A stretch of DNA of 37,842 nt, taken from positions 1-37,842 of the forward strand of contig NZ_FPBH01000056.1 in assembly GCF_900116445.1 (NCBI RefSeq), in the 5' to 3' direction. A model generated the notes under the pieces. The model worked only from the letters and a program-made list of their open reading frames with translations. It was not told the DNA's origin and did no database searches. The stretch comes from Paraburkholderia aspalathi. GTDB lineage: Bacteria; Pseudomonadota; Gammaproteobacteria; Burkholderiales; Burkholderiaceae. Each line of letters opens with the position of its first letter. Position 1 is the stretch's first letter. The translations under genes were made by a program, and so were the position numbers. Positions 26,056 to 34,369 of the stretch are shown here, piece by piece.

Positions 26056-26078
26056 CGCCGGCCTTTTAAGGGCCGGCG
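26056..26078 (+). terminator. Hairpin terminator after the lipoprotein gene
   Basis: CGCCGGCC and GGCCGGCG form an 8-bp GC stem around a 7-base loop, starting 13 bases after the stop codon. The T tract after it is short (TTGCCT), so termination may be weak. Confidence 0.6.
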
Positions 26079-26374
26079 TTGCCTCGCAAGGAAGTCTATG
26101 AGCTGAAAAGCTTCCCATGGTCGAACTCTCGTGATGTGTAATCTGGTGTGCACGTTAGCTGCCCCCCGAAAGGGCGTGCTGTGTCTGTTAGTAAATCATT
26201 ACGTATGCGATTCATCGAAGTCGGTCTGAAATTTTGATGTCCGTCGACTGGCTTTGGATGCGATCCGGCCAACCCAAAGCTCGAAGAGGGACTGTTCGTT
26301 ACTCGAAAGCGGTCAGCGGTCCGAACGGTTCGATCGTATCCGTCAGCGGAACCCGTGTTGACGGTGCCGCGCGG

Positions 26375-26866
26375 TTAGATGTCGACGATCTTCCGCAACA
26401 GAGCGTAAGAGACCCGCCAATGACCTTCCGAATCATTAACAGCGATGGACGCGGTTTTTGCGTTGAGGCGGACGATGATACCGACCCGCTCGCTCAGATG
26501 TTTGTCGGTGAAGCCGACGGTGTCGCCGATGAAGAATTCCTCTCGCTGAGCTCGCGGTGGCGGCGACGCAGGCGTGTGGGTTGGGCCGCTCGCAGTGTCA
26601 GGGATAACCGCCGCGTAGAGCACCGACCAACGCTGACGGCTCTGGTTGTCCTGAATCACCGCCTGGGTTTGCCTCAACTCCACCACCGTTCCGTGCGAAG
26701 GTGGTGCGAGCGGATCGCCCCCGATATAACTGACCTCCATTCCCAGGTGCAGGCGTTGACGTACTTCGAGAATACGTCGCGGGTCGTCCAGCATTTTGCC
26801 GATGGCGAGATAGAGGCGATACAACTCGGCGCTGGGCGCCTGCCGAAGCGAGTCGAGAATGTCCAT
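26375..26866 (-). CDS. Uncharacterised protein next to the IS66 remnant
   Basis: The product is 163 residues. An N-terminal helical part (MDILDSLRQAPSAELYRLYL, then IGKMLDDPRRILEVRQRLH) is followed by two similar beta-rich segments: MEVSYIGGDPLAPPSHGTVV with QAVIQDNQSRQRWSV, and DTVGFTDKHLSERVGIIVRL with ASIAVNDSEGHWRVS. Each ends in RWSV/WRVS, so an internal duplication of a small KOW- or Tudor-like barrel is likely. It starts 14 bp after the IS66 tail on the same strand, so it may have been a passenger gene of that IS. No clear ribosome site is seen. Function unknown. Confidence 0.55.
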   Translation of the reverse strand: MDILDSLRQAPSAELYRLYLAIGKMLDDPRRILEVRQRLHLGMEVSYIGGDPLAPPSHGTVVELRQTQAVIQDNQSRQRWSVLYAAVIPDTASGPTHTPASPPPRAQREEFFIGDTVGFTDKHLSERVGIIVRLNAKTASIAVNDSEGHWRVSYALLRKIVDI

Positions 26867-26880
26867 GAATGTGTAGGCGT

Positions 26881-27356
26881 TTAACGGGCGAGCGGCAACA
26901 GTTCGTGCACGCGGTTGACAGGATACGACGGCAACTTCTCAAGTGTGTCCTTGAGCCATGCATAAGGCTCAAAGGCGTTCAGCCGAGCCGTGCCGAGTAG
27001 CGAGTACATCGTGGCGGCGGCCCTGGCGCCACGCGGCGAGCCCGCGAATGTCCAATTGGCTCTCCCCAGGGCGATAGGGCGAATTTGACGCTCGAGAGCA
27101 TTGCGGCGTCCGGATGGGAAACGATAAATGCCGCGTCTGGTGTGACCGCGAGCGGGTGCGGCTCTGCACGTGGCTCGCTCGAGAGCTTCTTGCGCCACAG
27201 GCCGAAGGTACTGACGGCGAGCCCCTGCTCACGACAGAAACGTCGAAGGCCCAGTCCGCTTGTGGTCCACGCGATGACCATCTCGCGCCAGAATGCTTCG
27301 CCTTGCCGGGGGCGTCGCGCGCCCGTCGGTACGGCCTCTCCCGTTGCGTCGTCCAT
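26881..27356 (-). mobile_element. Internally deleted IS66-family element
   Basis: The first part (27356 to about 27116) encodes the N-terminus of the IS66 accessory protein TnpA, including FWREMVIAWTTSGLGLRRFC and REQGLAVSTFGLWRKKL. Around 27105-27120 this joins, in another frame, to the C-terminal end of the IS66 transposase: LERQIRPIALGRANWTFAGS, then AAATMYSLLGTARLNAFEPY and NRVHELLP. TnpB and most of TnpC are gone. A sequence GTAAGCGG reading downward from 27498 resembles the usual IS66 end, but no matching right end was found. The element cannot transpose by itself. Confidence 0.8.
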
Positions 27357-27641
27357 CGCATTGCTCCGTCGTTACGATGGCATCACCTTCGCACCGCGCT
27401 CACGTGCATTCAAGACGGGATGCGCTGACAGATACGTTCGATCGGCTGTAGCGGCCGACGAAGGAGCGTTCGTCTTTGACAATCGTATGGCCGCTTACGG
27501 GGCGGAGCCGACGCCTGAACGTCCGACCGACGACGCATGTGAACGGCGTTTTGTGGCCACACAGAGCCGGATGACAATCTGCTCAGCTCGCCCCTCGGCA
27601 GCCGGTCGAAGTATCTCCGCAGCGGACGCTCAGATTCCAAC

Positions 27642-28859
27642 TCAGCCTGCCACGCCACCAATCCGAATGATCTGCGCGCCCGCCTTCAGCTTGTCTAGAT
27701 AGTCTGCCCACAACTGCATCATCACCCGGCGCTCCCTGATGAACTTGGTCCGGTTATATGCCGAACCAAGATTATCCGGCACTGCATGTGCGAGTTGGTG
27801 CTCGATCACCTCTGGTTTCTGCTCAAGTTCCTCGTGCAGGATGGTACGGGCCATCGCGCGAAAACCGTGACCGGTAATTTCCGTTCGTGTGTCATAACCC
27901 AGTCGTCTAAGTGCGGCATTGATCGCCGCTTCGCTCATTGGACGCAACGTCGAACGAGCGCCGGGAAAAACAAACCGCCCCTTGCCGGTCAGTGCTTGTA
28001 ACTCCCGCAGGAGAGCCACGGCCTGGGTTGCAAGCGGCACCAGATGCTGAGTCCGCGTCTTTGTCACAAGATAGCGCCACTCCCCCTTATCCAGGTCGAA
28101 TTGCGCCCACTCAGCCTGACGAAGTTCGCCTGGCCGCACGAACAGCATCGGCGCGAGCTTGAGCGCGCAGAGCACGGGAAACGTCCCCGAGAAGCCATCG
28201 AAGGCCCTGAGCATCTCCGCCACCTTCGCGGGTTCGGTGAGCGCAGCAAAGTGCTTTTCTATGGGAGGCGGAATCGCTCCAATCAGGTCTTTTGCCGGAT
28301 CGTTCTTTGCCTTGCCTTCCTTGATCGCATATCGGAAAACACGGCTGATTTCACTGCGCACCCGGTGCGCTGAATATCGAGCGCCCCTACTATCGATCCG
28401 CTTGAGCACCACCAGAATCTCGGGCGCGTCGATCTCGGTGATGGGTCGCTTGCCCAACCACGGGAATACGTCGTTTTGCAGACGGGCGAGTGTCTTTTCA
28501 TGCTGACCAATCTGCACGACCGATTTGCGCTCCTCCAGCCAGTCGCGGGCTACGGCCTCGAATGAATTGTTGGCGTTGAGCCTTGCGGCACGCTTATCAG
28601 CCTTTTTGACGTCGCTCGGGTCGATCCCGGCCGCCAGTTGTTCACGCGCCGCACTTCGTTTCTTGCGCGCCGCTGCGAGCGATACGTCAGGGTAGACGCC
28701 CAGCGCCAAGAGTCTTTCTCTACCACCGAATCGGTATTTGAGGCGCCAGTATTTCCCTCCCGACGGCGCAATCTCCAGATACATCCCGCCACCGTCAGTC
28801 ACGCGATAGGCCCTCTCGCGAGGGGCTGCGCGACGCACAGCAATGTCGGTCAGGGGCAT
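27642..28859 (-). CDS. P4-type tyrosine integrase
   Basis: The product is 405 residues, full length for the DUF4102/P4 integrase family. It opens MPLTDIAVRRAAPRERAYRV with the arm-binding domain (GGKYWRLKYRFGGRERLLAL). The catalytic set is complete: R242 in RPGELRQ, K267 in VTKTRT, H331 and R334 in HGFRAMART, H354 in HQLAH and Y368 in AYNRTKF. AGGAG precedes the ATG. The gene starts about 190 bp from the 3' end of tRNA-Leu and reads away from it, the usual layout for islands inserted in a tRNA gene. The integrase is probably active. Confidence 0.95.
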   Translation of the reverse strand: MPLTDIAVRRAAPRERAYRVTDGGGMYLEIAPSGGKYWRLKYRFGGRERLLALGVYPDVSLAAARKKRSAAREQLAAGIDPSDVKKADKRAARLNANNSFEAVARDWLEERKSVVQIGQHEKTLARLQNDVFPWLGKRPITEIDAPEILVVLKRIDSRGARYSAHRVRSEISRVFRYAIKEGKAKNDPAKDLIGAIPPPIEKHFAALTEPAKVAEMLRAFDGFSGTFPVLCALKLAPMLFVRPGELRQAEWAQFDLDKGEWRYLVTKTRTQHLVPLATQAVALLRELQALTGKGRFVFPGARSTLRPMSEAAINAALRRLGYDTRTEITGHGFRAMARTILHEELEQKPEVIEHQLAHAVPDNLGSAYNRTKFIRERRVMMQLWADYLDKLKAGAQIIRIGGVAG

Positions 28860-28870
28860 GAGGAACTCCT

Positions 28871-28940
28871 GGGGGTATTTTTTGCAACGACGTCGGTTTT
28901 CACGCCAACATACCCCCTAAGATGCCCCCACATGCCCCCA
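28871..28940. repeat. Integrase arm-type repeat cluster
   Basis: GGGGGTAT (28871-28878) and ATACCCCC (28910-28917) form an inverted pair, and ATGCCCCCA follows twice in direct order (28922-28930 and 28932-28940). Such G-rich short repeats just upstream of a P4-type integrase are probably its arm-binding sites or the operator of its promoter. Confidence 0.5.
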
Positions 28941-28973
28941 GATGTCAACGGAACTCTGCGGATTCTCCCAGAA

Positions 28974-29007
28974 ACAAAAAACCCTCGAAGCATTGCTGCA
29001 TCGAGGG
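28974..29007 (-). terminator. Intrinsic terminator after tRNA-Leu
   Basis: On the minus strand CCCTCGATGCA and TGCTTCGAGGG form a stem around GCAA, followed by a run of T. It ends tRNA transcription before the integrase gene. Confidence 0.85.
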
Positions 29008-29043
29008 TTCAAGGAATTTCCAGGAATCGGGTGGAATACTTCC

Positions 29044-29128
29044 TGGTGCCGGGGACCGGACTCGAACCGACAAGCCGTTAGGCGGCGGATTTTAAGTCCG
29101 CTATGTTTACCAATTTCATCACCCCGGC
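29044..29128 (-). tRNA. leuZ-like: tRNA-Leu (UAA)
   Basis: A class II tRNA on the minus strand. The acceptor arms are GCCGGGG and CCCCGGC, the anticodon loop CTTAAAA with anticodon TAA at 29092-29094, the T arm GGTTCGAGTCC, and a long variable arm is present. CCA is encoded at the 3' end (29044-29046). The gene is complete, so the adjacent integrase may have regenerated its 3' end on insertion. No second copy of the 3' end is in the window. Confidence 0.95.
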
Positions 29129-29282
29129 AGGGGTCAGAACCACGCTGGACGCGAATTCTACCATTGCCCGGCGGGCACACCAAACCGGCGCAATCCAGCC
29201 GCGCCCCATCCCCACCCTCGCCCGCCAGGCATAAAAATTGGAGTCATCCGCAAGTCACAAACGTTCCTGATAATCCGCTGAC

Positions 29283-29294
29283 GAAAACGTTTAC
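29283..29294. promoter_or_regulatory. LacI-family operator upstream of the second regulator
   Basis: GAAAACGTTTAC lies 17 bp before the start codon of the second LacI-type gene. The same core occurs in the uronate locus, but here the likely binder is the neighbouring regulator. Confidence 0.6.
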
Positions 29295-29310
29295 ATCACG
29301 CGCGGAAATC

Positions 29311-30351
29311 ATGATCCCAACGATCAAAGACGTCGCCGCCCACGCGGGCTTCTCCATCGCCACGGTCTCGCGCGCGATCAACGCGCCGCATACCGTGAAC
29401 CCGATCACGCTCGATAAGGTGCGTCAATCCATCGACGCCCTTAACTTCCGCCCCAGCCCGCTCGGCCGGCAGCTGCGCGGCGAGCGCACGCGCCTGATCG
29501 GCGTGATCCTGCCGACGCTCGCCAACCCCGTGTTCGCCGAATGCCTGCAAGGCATCGACGAACTCGCCGCGGCGCAAGGCTACCGGCTCATGCTGATGAC
29601 CACCCAGTACGATGCCGACCGCGAACGCCACGCCATCGAAACGCTGCGCGAACATCGCGTGGAAGGCCTGATCCTGACCGTCGCCGATGCCGACACGCAT
29701 CCGCTGCTCGACGACCTAGACCGCTCCGGTCTGCTCTACGTGCTGATGCATAACGACACCGTGCGGCGTCCGTCCGTCTCGGTCGACAACCGCCTCGCCG
29801 CGTTCGATGGCGTACGCATGCTGATCGCGCACGGCCATCGCCGCATCCTGATGCTCGCAGGCACGCTCGCCGCTTCGGACCGCGCCCGCCAGCGGCATCT
29901 CGGCTACGCGCAGGCGATGCAGCAGGCCGGCCTCACCCCTGCGCCCGCGCTCGAAGTCGATTTCAACGCGGACGAACTCGCGCCGTCCGTGCTCGCGCAT
30001 CTGACCAACGGCCCGAACCGCCCGACCGCCCTCTTCTGCAGCAACGATTTGCTCGCCATGGTCGTGATGCGCGGCCTGCGCCGCGCGCGTCTGCAGATTC
30101 CGCACGACATGTCGATTCTCGGCTTCGACGGACTCGCCATGGGCGAATTGCTGTCGCCACCGCTGGCAAGCGTCTGCGCGCCAAATCGCGAGATCGGCTG
30201 CGCCGCCTGGCGGCGTTTGCTAGCTCGCGTAACCGGCACCGACGAAACGCATGAGGCAACGTCGCCCAAGCTGACCTTGCCACACAGCTTGCGCGAAGGT
30301 GCCACCATCGCGGCGATTTCGAACCGCACAGAAACGTCCGCTGCGACCTAG
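29311..30351 (+). CDS. LacI-family regulator of the ABC importer operon
   Basis: The product is 346 residues. The helix-turn-helix is TIKDVAAHAGFSIATVSRAI, then FRPSPLGRQLRGERT as hinge; the sensor domain includes LIGVILPTLANPVFAECLQG, SVSVDNRLAAFDGVRML and MSILGFDGLAMGELLSPPLA. The open frame continues 123 codons upstream through the tRNA, which is not coding; the ATG at 29311 fits the family start. It precedes the ABC importer genes by 81 bp on the same strand, so it probably controls them. The effector is unknown. Confidence 0.92.
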   Translation: MIPTIKDVAAHAGFSIATVSRAINAPHTVNPITLDKVRQSIDALNFRPSPLGRQLRGERTRLIGVILPTLANPVFAECLQGIDELAAAQGYRLMLMTTQYDADRERHAIETLREHRVEGLILTVADADTHPLLDDLDRSGLLYVLMHNDTVRRPSVSVDNRLAAFDGVRMLIAHGHRRILMLAGTLAASDRARQRHLGYAQAMQQAGLTPAPALEVDFNADELAPSVLAHLTNGPNRPTALFCSNDLLAMVVMRGLRRARLQIPHDMSILGFDGLAMGELLSPPLASVCAPNREIGCAAWRRLLARVTGTDETHEATSPKLTLPHSLREGATIAAISNRTETSAAT

Positions 30352-30432
30352 AGGCCGTTCGCATAGTCGCTTGCATAAACATCCAATTCGAACCCCGAAC
30401 CACCCGCTCTCTTCCTCTCCAGGAGACCCGTA

Positions 30433-31512
30433 GTGATCCGCTCTTCAACACGCTTTGCTTCTTCCATCAAGCCACTCTGGCATCGTCTCGCCCGCACTAC
30501 GGCCACCGCGCTGTCAGCAGGCATGATCGTCACGGCCGCGCTCGCCGCCCTTGCACCGCAAGCAGCCCACGCCGATGAAACCGCGATCTGCTACAACTGC
30601 CCGCCCGAATGGGCCGACTGGGCGAGCCAGATCAAGGCGATCCAGCAAAAGACCGGCATCCGCGTGCCGTTCGACAACAAGAACTCCGGTCAATCGATTG
30701 CGCAACTGATGGCCGAGCAGAAGAGCCCGGTTGCGGACGTGGTCTATCTCGGCGTTTCGTCGGCGTTCCAGGCGAAAGACAAAGGCGTCATCCAGCCGTA
30801 CAAGCCGGCGCACTGGGACGACATTCCAGCCAACATGAAGGACCCGCAAGGCTACTGGTTCACGATCCACTCGGGCACACTGGGCTTTTTTGTCAACAAG
30901 GACGCGCTGGAAGGCAAACCGGTCCCGCGTTCGTGGGCCGACCTTCTGAAGCCTGAGTACAAAGGCATGATCGGTTACCTCGATCCGTCGAGCGCGTTTG
31001 TCGGCTATGCGGGCGCAGTCGCGGTAAATCAGGCGCTCGGCGGCACGCTCGATAACTTCGAGCCAGGCCTCGACTGGTTCCGCAAGCTGAAGGCCAACGC
31101 GCCGATCGTGCCGAAGCAGACCGCCTATGCGCGCGTGATGTCCGGCGAAATTCCGATCCTGCTCGACTACGACTTCGACGCCTACCGCGCGAAGTACAAG
31201 GATCACGCCAACGTCGAATTCGTGATTCCGAAGGAAGGCACGATCTCGGTACCGTACGTGATGAGTCTCGTGAAGGGCGCGCCGCATGAAGCGAACGGCA
31301 AGAAGGTGCTCGATTTCGTGCTGTCTGACGAAGGCCAGAAACTGTGGGCCGACGCCTATCTGCGTCCAGTACGCGCAAACGCAATGAGCCCGGAAACCGC
31401 CGCCAAATTCCTGCCCGCAAGCGACTATGCCCGCGCCAAACCGGTCGACTTCGGCAAAATGGCCGAGAAGCAGTCGAGCTTCGGCGAGCGTTATCTACAG
31501 GTGATGCATTGA
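30433..31512 (+). CDS. ABC transporter periplasmic substrate-binding protein
   Basis: The product is 359 residues, starting with GTG after AGGAG. A signal peptide with membrane core LSAGMIVTAALAALAP ends at AHA-DE (cleavage after about residue 47). The mature part resembles the PotD/iron-type extracellular family 1 binding proteins (TLGFFVNKDALEGKPVPRSW, DPSSAFVGYAGAVAVNQALG, ISVPYVMSLVKGAPH). A CYNCPPEW segment with two cysteines starts the mature protein. Its stop overlaps the first permease start. The ligand is likely a small organic, possibly a phosphodiester given the downstream enzyme, but this is inference. Confidence 0.9.
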   Translation: MIRSSTRFASSIKPLWHRLARTTATALSAGMIVTAALAALAPQAAHADETAICYNCPPEWADWASQIKAIQQKTGIRVPFDNKNSGQSIAQLMAEQKSPVADVVYLGVSSAFQAKDKGVIQPYKPAHWDDIPANMKDPQGYWFTIHSGTLGFFVNKDALEGKPVPRSWADLLKPEYKGMIGYLDPSSAFVGYAGAVAVNQALGGTLDNFEPGLDWFRKLKANAPIVPKQTAYARVMSGEIPILLDYDFDAYRAKYKDHANVEFVIPKEGTISVPYVMSLVKGAPHEANGKKVLDFVLSDEGQKLWADAYLRPVRANAMSPETAAKFLPASDYARAKPVDFGKMAEKQSSFGERYLQVMH

Positions 31513-32333
31513 ACGACGTCACGTTCCCGCTGCGCTGGCGCATCGCTTTGATCGCGCCGGCGCTGGCGGTTTTCATCGCGTTCTGGCTGCTGCCGATGGG
31601 CGCGCTCGCACAGATCAGCGGCGACGGCCACGCATTCGCGACTTATCGCGCGATGCTGACGAATCCGCGCTACATGTCGAGCCTCGGCGCGACGGTGATG
31701 TTGTCCGCAGCGGTCACGGCGACGACGCTTGTGCTTTCCGTGATCGCCGGTTTGCTGCTGGCGCGCCGTGAGTTTCCGCTCAAGCGCACGCTGCTCGCGC
31801 TGCTGACGTTTCCATTGGCATTCCCAGGCGTCGTGGTCGGCTTCATGGTGATTATGCTGGCGGGACGTCAAGGTTTGATCGGTGCGTTATCGCTGAAACT
31901 CACAGGCGATCGCTGGGTGTTCGCTTACTCGATGAGCGGGCTCTTTCTCGGCTATCTGTACTTCTCGATTCCCCGCGTGATCGTCACCGTGATGGCATCG
32001 GCGACCAAGCTCGATGCCTCGCTCGAAGAGGCCGCGCGTTCGCTCGGCGCATCGCCATGGCGTATTACGCGCGATATCGTGTTGCCCGCGTTGTCGCCGG
32101 GCTTGATCGCAGCCGGCGCGGTATGTTTCGCGACCGCGATGGGCGCCTTCGGCACCGCCTTCACCCTGGCCACCGACATCGACGTATTGCCGATGACCAT
32201 CTACACCGAGTTCACACTGAACGCGAACATGGTGACGGCCGCGGGCCTCTCGATCGTGCTCGGCATCGTCACATGGGCCGTGCTGGCGTTCGCCCGCAGC
32301 GTGAGCGGTTCGGCTGTCGCGGCAAGCGCATGA
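31509..32333 (+). CDS. ABC transporter permease 1
   Basis: The product is 274 residues, taking TTG at 31509 as start, which overlaps the stop of the binding protein (TTGA). Membrane segments include LIAPALAVFIAFWLLPMGAL, LSAAVTATTLVLSVIAGLLL, LLALLTFPLAFPGVVVGFMV and the last AAGLSIVLGIVTWAVLAFA. The coupling loop is EEAARSLGASPWRITRDIVL. It belongs to the PotB/FbpB-type permeases. The start is uncertain; no better ATG or GTG is seen. Confidence 0.88.
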   Translation: MNDVTFPLRWRIALIAPALAVFIAFWLLPMGALAQISGDGHAFATYRAMLTNPRYMSSLGATVMLSAAVTATTLVLSVIAGLLLARREFPLKRTLLALLTFPLAFPGVVVGFMVIMLAGRQGLIGALSLKLTGDRWVFAYSMSGLFLGYLYFSIPRVIVTVMASATKLDASLEEAARSLGASPWRITRDIVLPALSPGLIAAGAVCFATAMGAFGTAFTLATDIDVLPMTIYTEFTLNANMVTAAGLSIVLGIVTWAVLAFARSVSGSAVAASA

Positions 32334-33280
32334 GCGGCGTGCCCAAACCCGATGACAAAACTTCGATGAACTCCATCAGTGCTCCAATCAAGCAGCCCGC
32401 AAAACCGCGCGCGCGGCGCCGCAGGTTGCTCACATCACGCACGTGGCTCGCAGCCGGACAGTGGTTCGTTACGCTGTTGCTATGCGCCTTTCTGATCGTG
32501 CCGGTCGTGATGTCGATCATGGCCGGCCTCACGGTCAACTACTTCAAAGGCGTATCGAGCGGACTCACGCTGCGCTGGCTCGGTGAAGTGTGGACGCAGT
32601 ATCACAGCTCCGTATTTCTCTCGCTCGAAGTGGCGGCGATGACCTTGCTGATCACACTGCTGACCGGCGTGCCCGCCGGCTACGTACTAGCGCGCAGCAA
32701 GACACGGCTCTCACGCATCATCGAAGAATTTCTGGTGCTGCCGATCGCCCTGCCCGGTCTCGCTTCCGCGCTAGCGCTGCTGGTGGTCTACGGCGGCTTC
32801 ACGATGTTTCGCATGAGCGTCGCGTTTATCGTCGTCGGACACGTGGTGTTCACGCTGCCGTTCATGGTGCGCGCGGTTGCGGCCGTGTGCGCGAGCAGCG
32901 ATCTGCGCACACTCGAAGAAGGCGCGGCGAGCCTCGGCGCGAGCTTCTTTCAACGCTTCGTCACGATCGTCTTGCCGAATGCGCGACCGGGAATCGTCGC
33001 CGGTGCGTTGGCGGTGCTTACGCTCTCGATCGGCGAATTCAATCTCACGTGGATGCTGCATACGCCCGATACCAAAACGCTGCCGGTCGGTCTCGCCGAC
33101 ACCTATGCGTCGTTACGCATCGAAATCGGCAGCGCCTACACGATTCTGTTTTTCATCATGACGATGCCGCTGCTCGTCGCGATGCAATGGCTCGGCGTCG
33201 ATGCGACCGGCCAGCGCAGCGCGGGCAAACAACGCAGCGCTGCCTCCCGTTCCAAGCCTACACCGACGTCCACGCCATGA
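32330..33280 (+). CDS. ABC transporter permease 2
   Basis: The product is 316 residues. The ATG at 32330 overlaps the stop of permease 1 (ATGA). Segments include FVTLLLCAFLIVPVVMSIMA, VAAMTLLITLLTGVPAGYVL, FLVLPIALPGLASALALLVV and a coupling loop LEEGAASLGASFFQRFVTIV. The N-terminus is long and basic (residues 17-37), consistent with a cytosolic start. It pairs with permease 1 to form the channel (PotC type). Confidence 0.9.
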   Translation: MSGVPKPDDKTSMNSISAPIKQPAKPRARRRRLLTSRTWLAAGQWFVTLLLCAFLIVPVVMSIMAGLTVNYFKGVSSGLTLRWLGEVWTQYHSSVFLSLEVAAMTLLITLLTGVPAGYVLARSKTRLSRIIEEFLVLPIALPGLASALALLVVYGGFTMFRMSVAFIVVGHVVFTLPFMVRAVAAVCASSDLRTLEEGAASLGASFFQRFVTIVLPNARPGIVAGALAVLTLSIGEFNLTWMLHTPDTKTLPVGLADTYASLRIEIGSAYTILFFIMTMPLLVAMQWLGVDATGQRSAGKQRSAASRSKPTPTSTP

Positions 33281-34323
33281 AACTCGACTCCGTTCCCATC
33301 ACGCTCACACAGTGCGCGAAAACTTTTCGCGGCACGCGTGTGCTCGAACCGCTCGATCTGCACATCGGCGCCGGCGAGACGCTGGTGCTGCTCGGCCCGT
33401 CCGGTTGCGGCAAGACCACCACGCTGCGCATGATCGCGGGCCTCGAGACACCTGACGCCGGCGGCTGCATCGCGTTCGGCGACGAAGACGTCACCGCCCT
33501 GCCGATCGAAAAACGCCAGGTCGGCATGGTGTTCCAGAGCTATGCGCTGTTTCCGAACCTGACCGTGCGCGGCAACATCGGCTACGGTCTGAAGATCAAA
33601 CGCGTGCCGGCTGAAACCGCACGGCAACGCGTCGACGAATTGCTCGCAATGATGCGTCTCACCGCGCACGCGGACAAACCGATCGATCAGCTCTCCGGCG
33701 GCCAGCGCCAGCGCGTAGCATTGGCGCGCGCACTCGCCGTGCAACCCCGCGTGCTGCTGCTCGATGAACCGCTCACAGCGCTCGACGCGCGTTTGCGCGA
33801 CACCTTGCGCAGCGAGATGAATACGTTGCTGCGCGAGCTGGGCATCACGACCGTCTACGTGACTCACGATCAGGCCGAAGCGATGGAGCTCGGCGACCGC
33901 ATCGTCGTGATGAGCGCCGGGCGCATCGAGCAGATCGGCTCGCCGCGCGACATCTACTATCGTCCGGCGAACCGCACGGTCGCGCAGTTCGTCGGCACCA
34001 TCAACCGGCTGGCTGGTGAACGGCGTGATGGTCTGTTGGCGACAACCGGCGGCGCTGTACCGCTGCCGTCAAGCGCCGGGCACGCTAGCACGGCACACGA
34101 ATTTTTCTTCCGCCCCGAAGACGCGTATCTCGCCGACCCGGCCACCGCCCAATTGCGCGGCAACATCGAAAGCACGGCGTTTCTCGGCGAGCGCACCCGT
34201 TTGACGATCGGTGGCGCCGCACCGGACGCGCTACTGATCGATGTCGCGGGCCGCGTCGAACTCGCGCGCGGCACGCCGGTCGGGATTTCAATCGCGCAGG
34301 ACGCGCTGATTGCGCTATCGTAA
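33277..34323 (+). CDS. ABC transporter ATP-binding protein, PotA/FbpC type
   Basis: The product is 348 residues. Walker A is GPSGCGKTT (40-48), the Q-loop VFQSYALFPNLTV, the signature LSGGQRQR (138-145), Walker B VLLLDEP (158-164) and the H-loop TVYVTHDQAEAM. The C-terminal 110 residues form a TOBE-type regulatory domain (FFFRPEDAYLADPATAQLRG). The ATG overlaps the permease 2 stop (ATGA), so the four transporter genes are translationally coupled. Confidence 0.95.
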   Translation: MKLDSVPITLTQCAKTFRGTRVLEPLDLHIGAGETLVLLGPSGCGKTTTLRMIAGLETPDAGGCIAFGDEDVTALPIEKRQVGMVFQSYALFPNLTVRGNIGYGLKIKRVPAETARQRVDELLAMMRLTAHADKPIDQLSGGQRQRVALARALAVQPRVLLLDEPLTALDARLRDTLRSEMNTLLRELGITTVYVTHDQAEAMELGDRIVVMSAGRIEQIGSPRDIYYRPANRTVAQFVGTINRLAGERRDGLLATTGGAVPLPSSAGHASTAHEFFFRPEDAYLADPATAQLRGNIESTAFLGERTRLTIGGAAPDALLIDVAGRVELARGTPVGISIAQDALIALS

Positions 34324-34369
34324 TGACACAGCGCTGCGTTTCTAGCGCGCCATAAAGAAGGACATCCCC

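Noticed and set aside
1..28000. Second copy of the tRNA-Leu 3' end as an attachment site
   Set aside because: I looked for the GGTGCCGGGGACCGG-type sequence left of the integrase and found no match.
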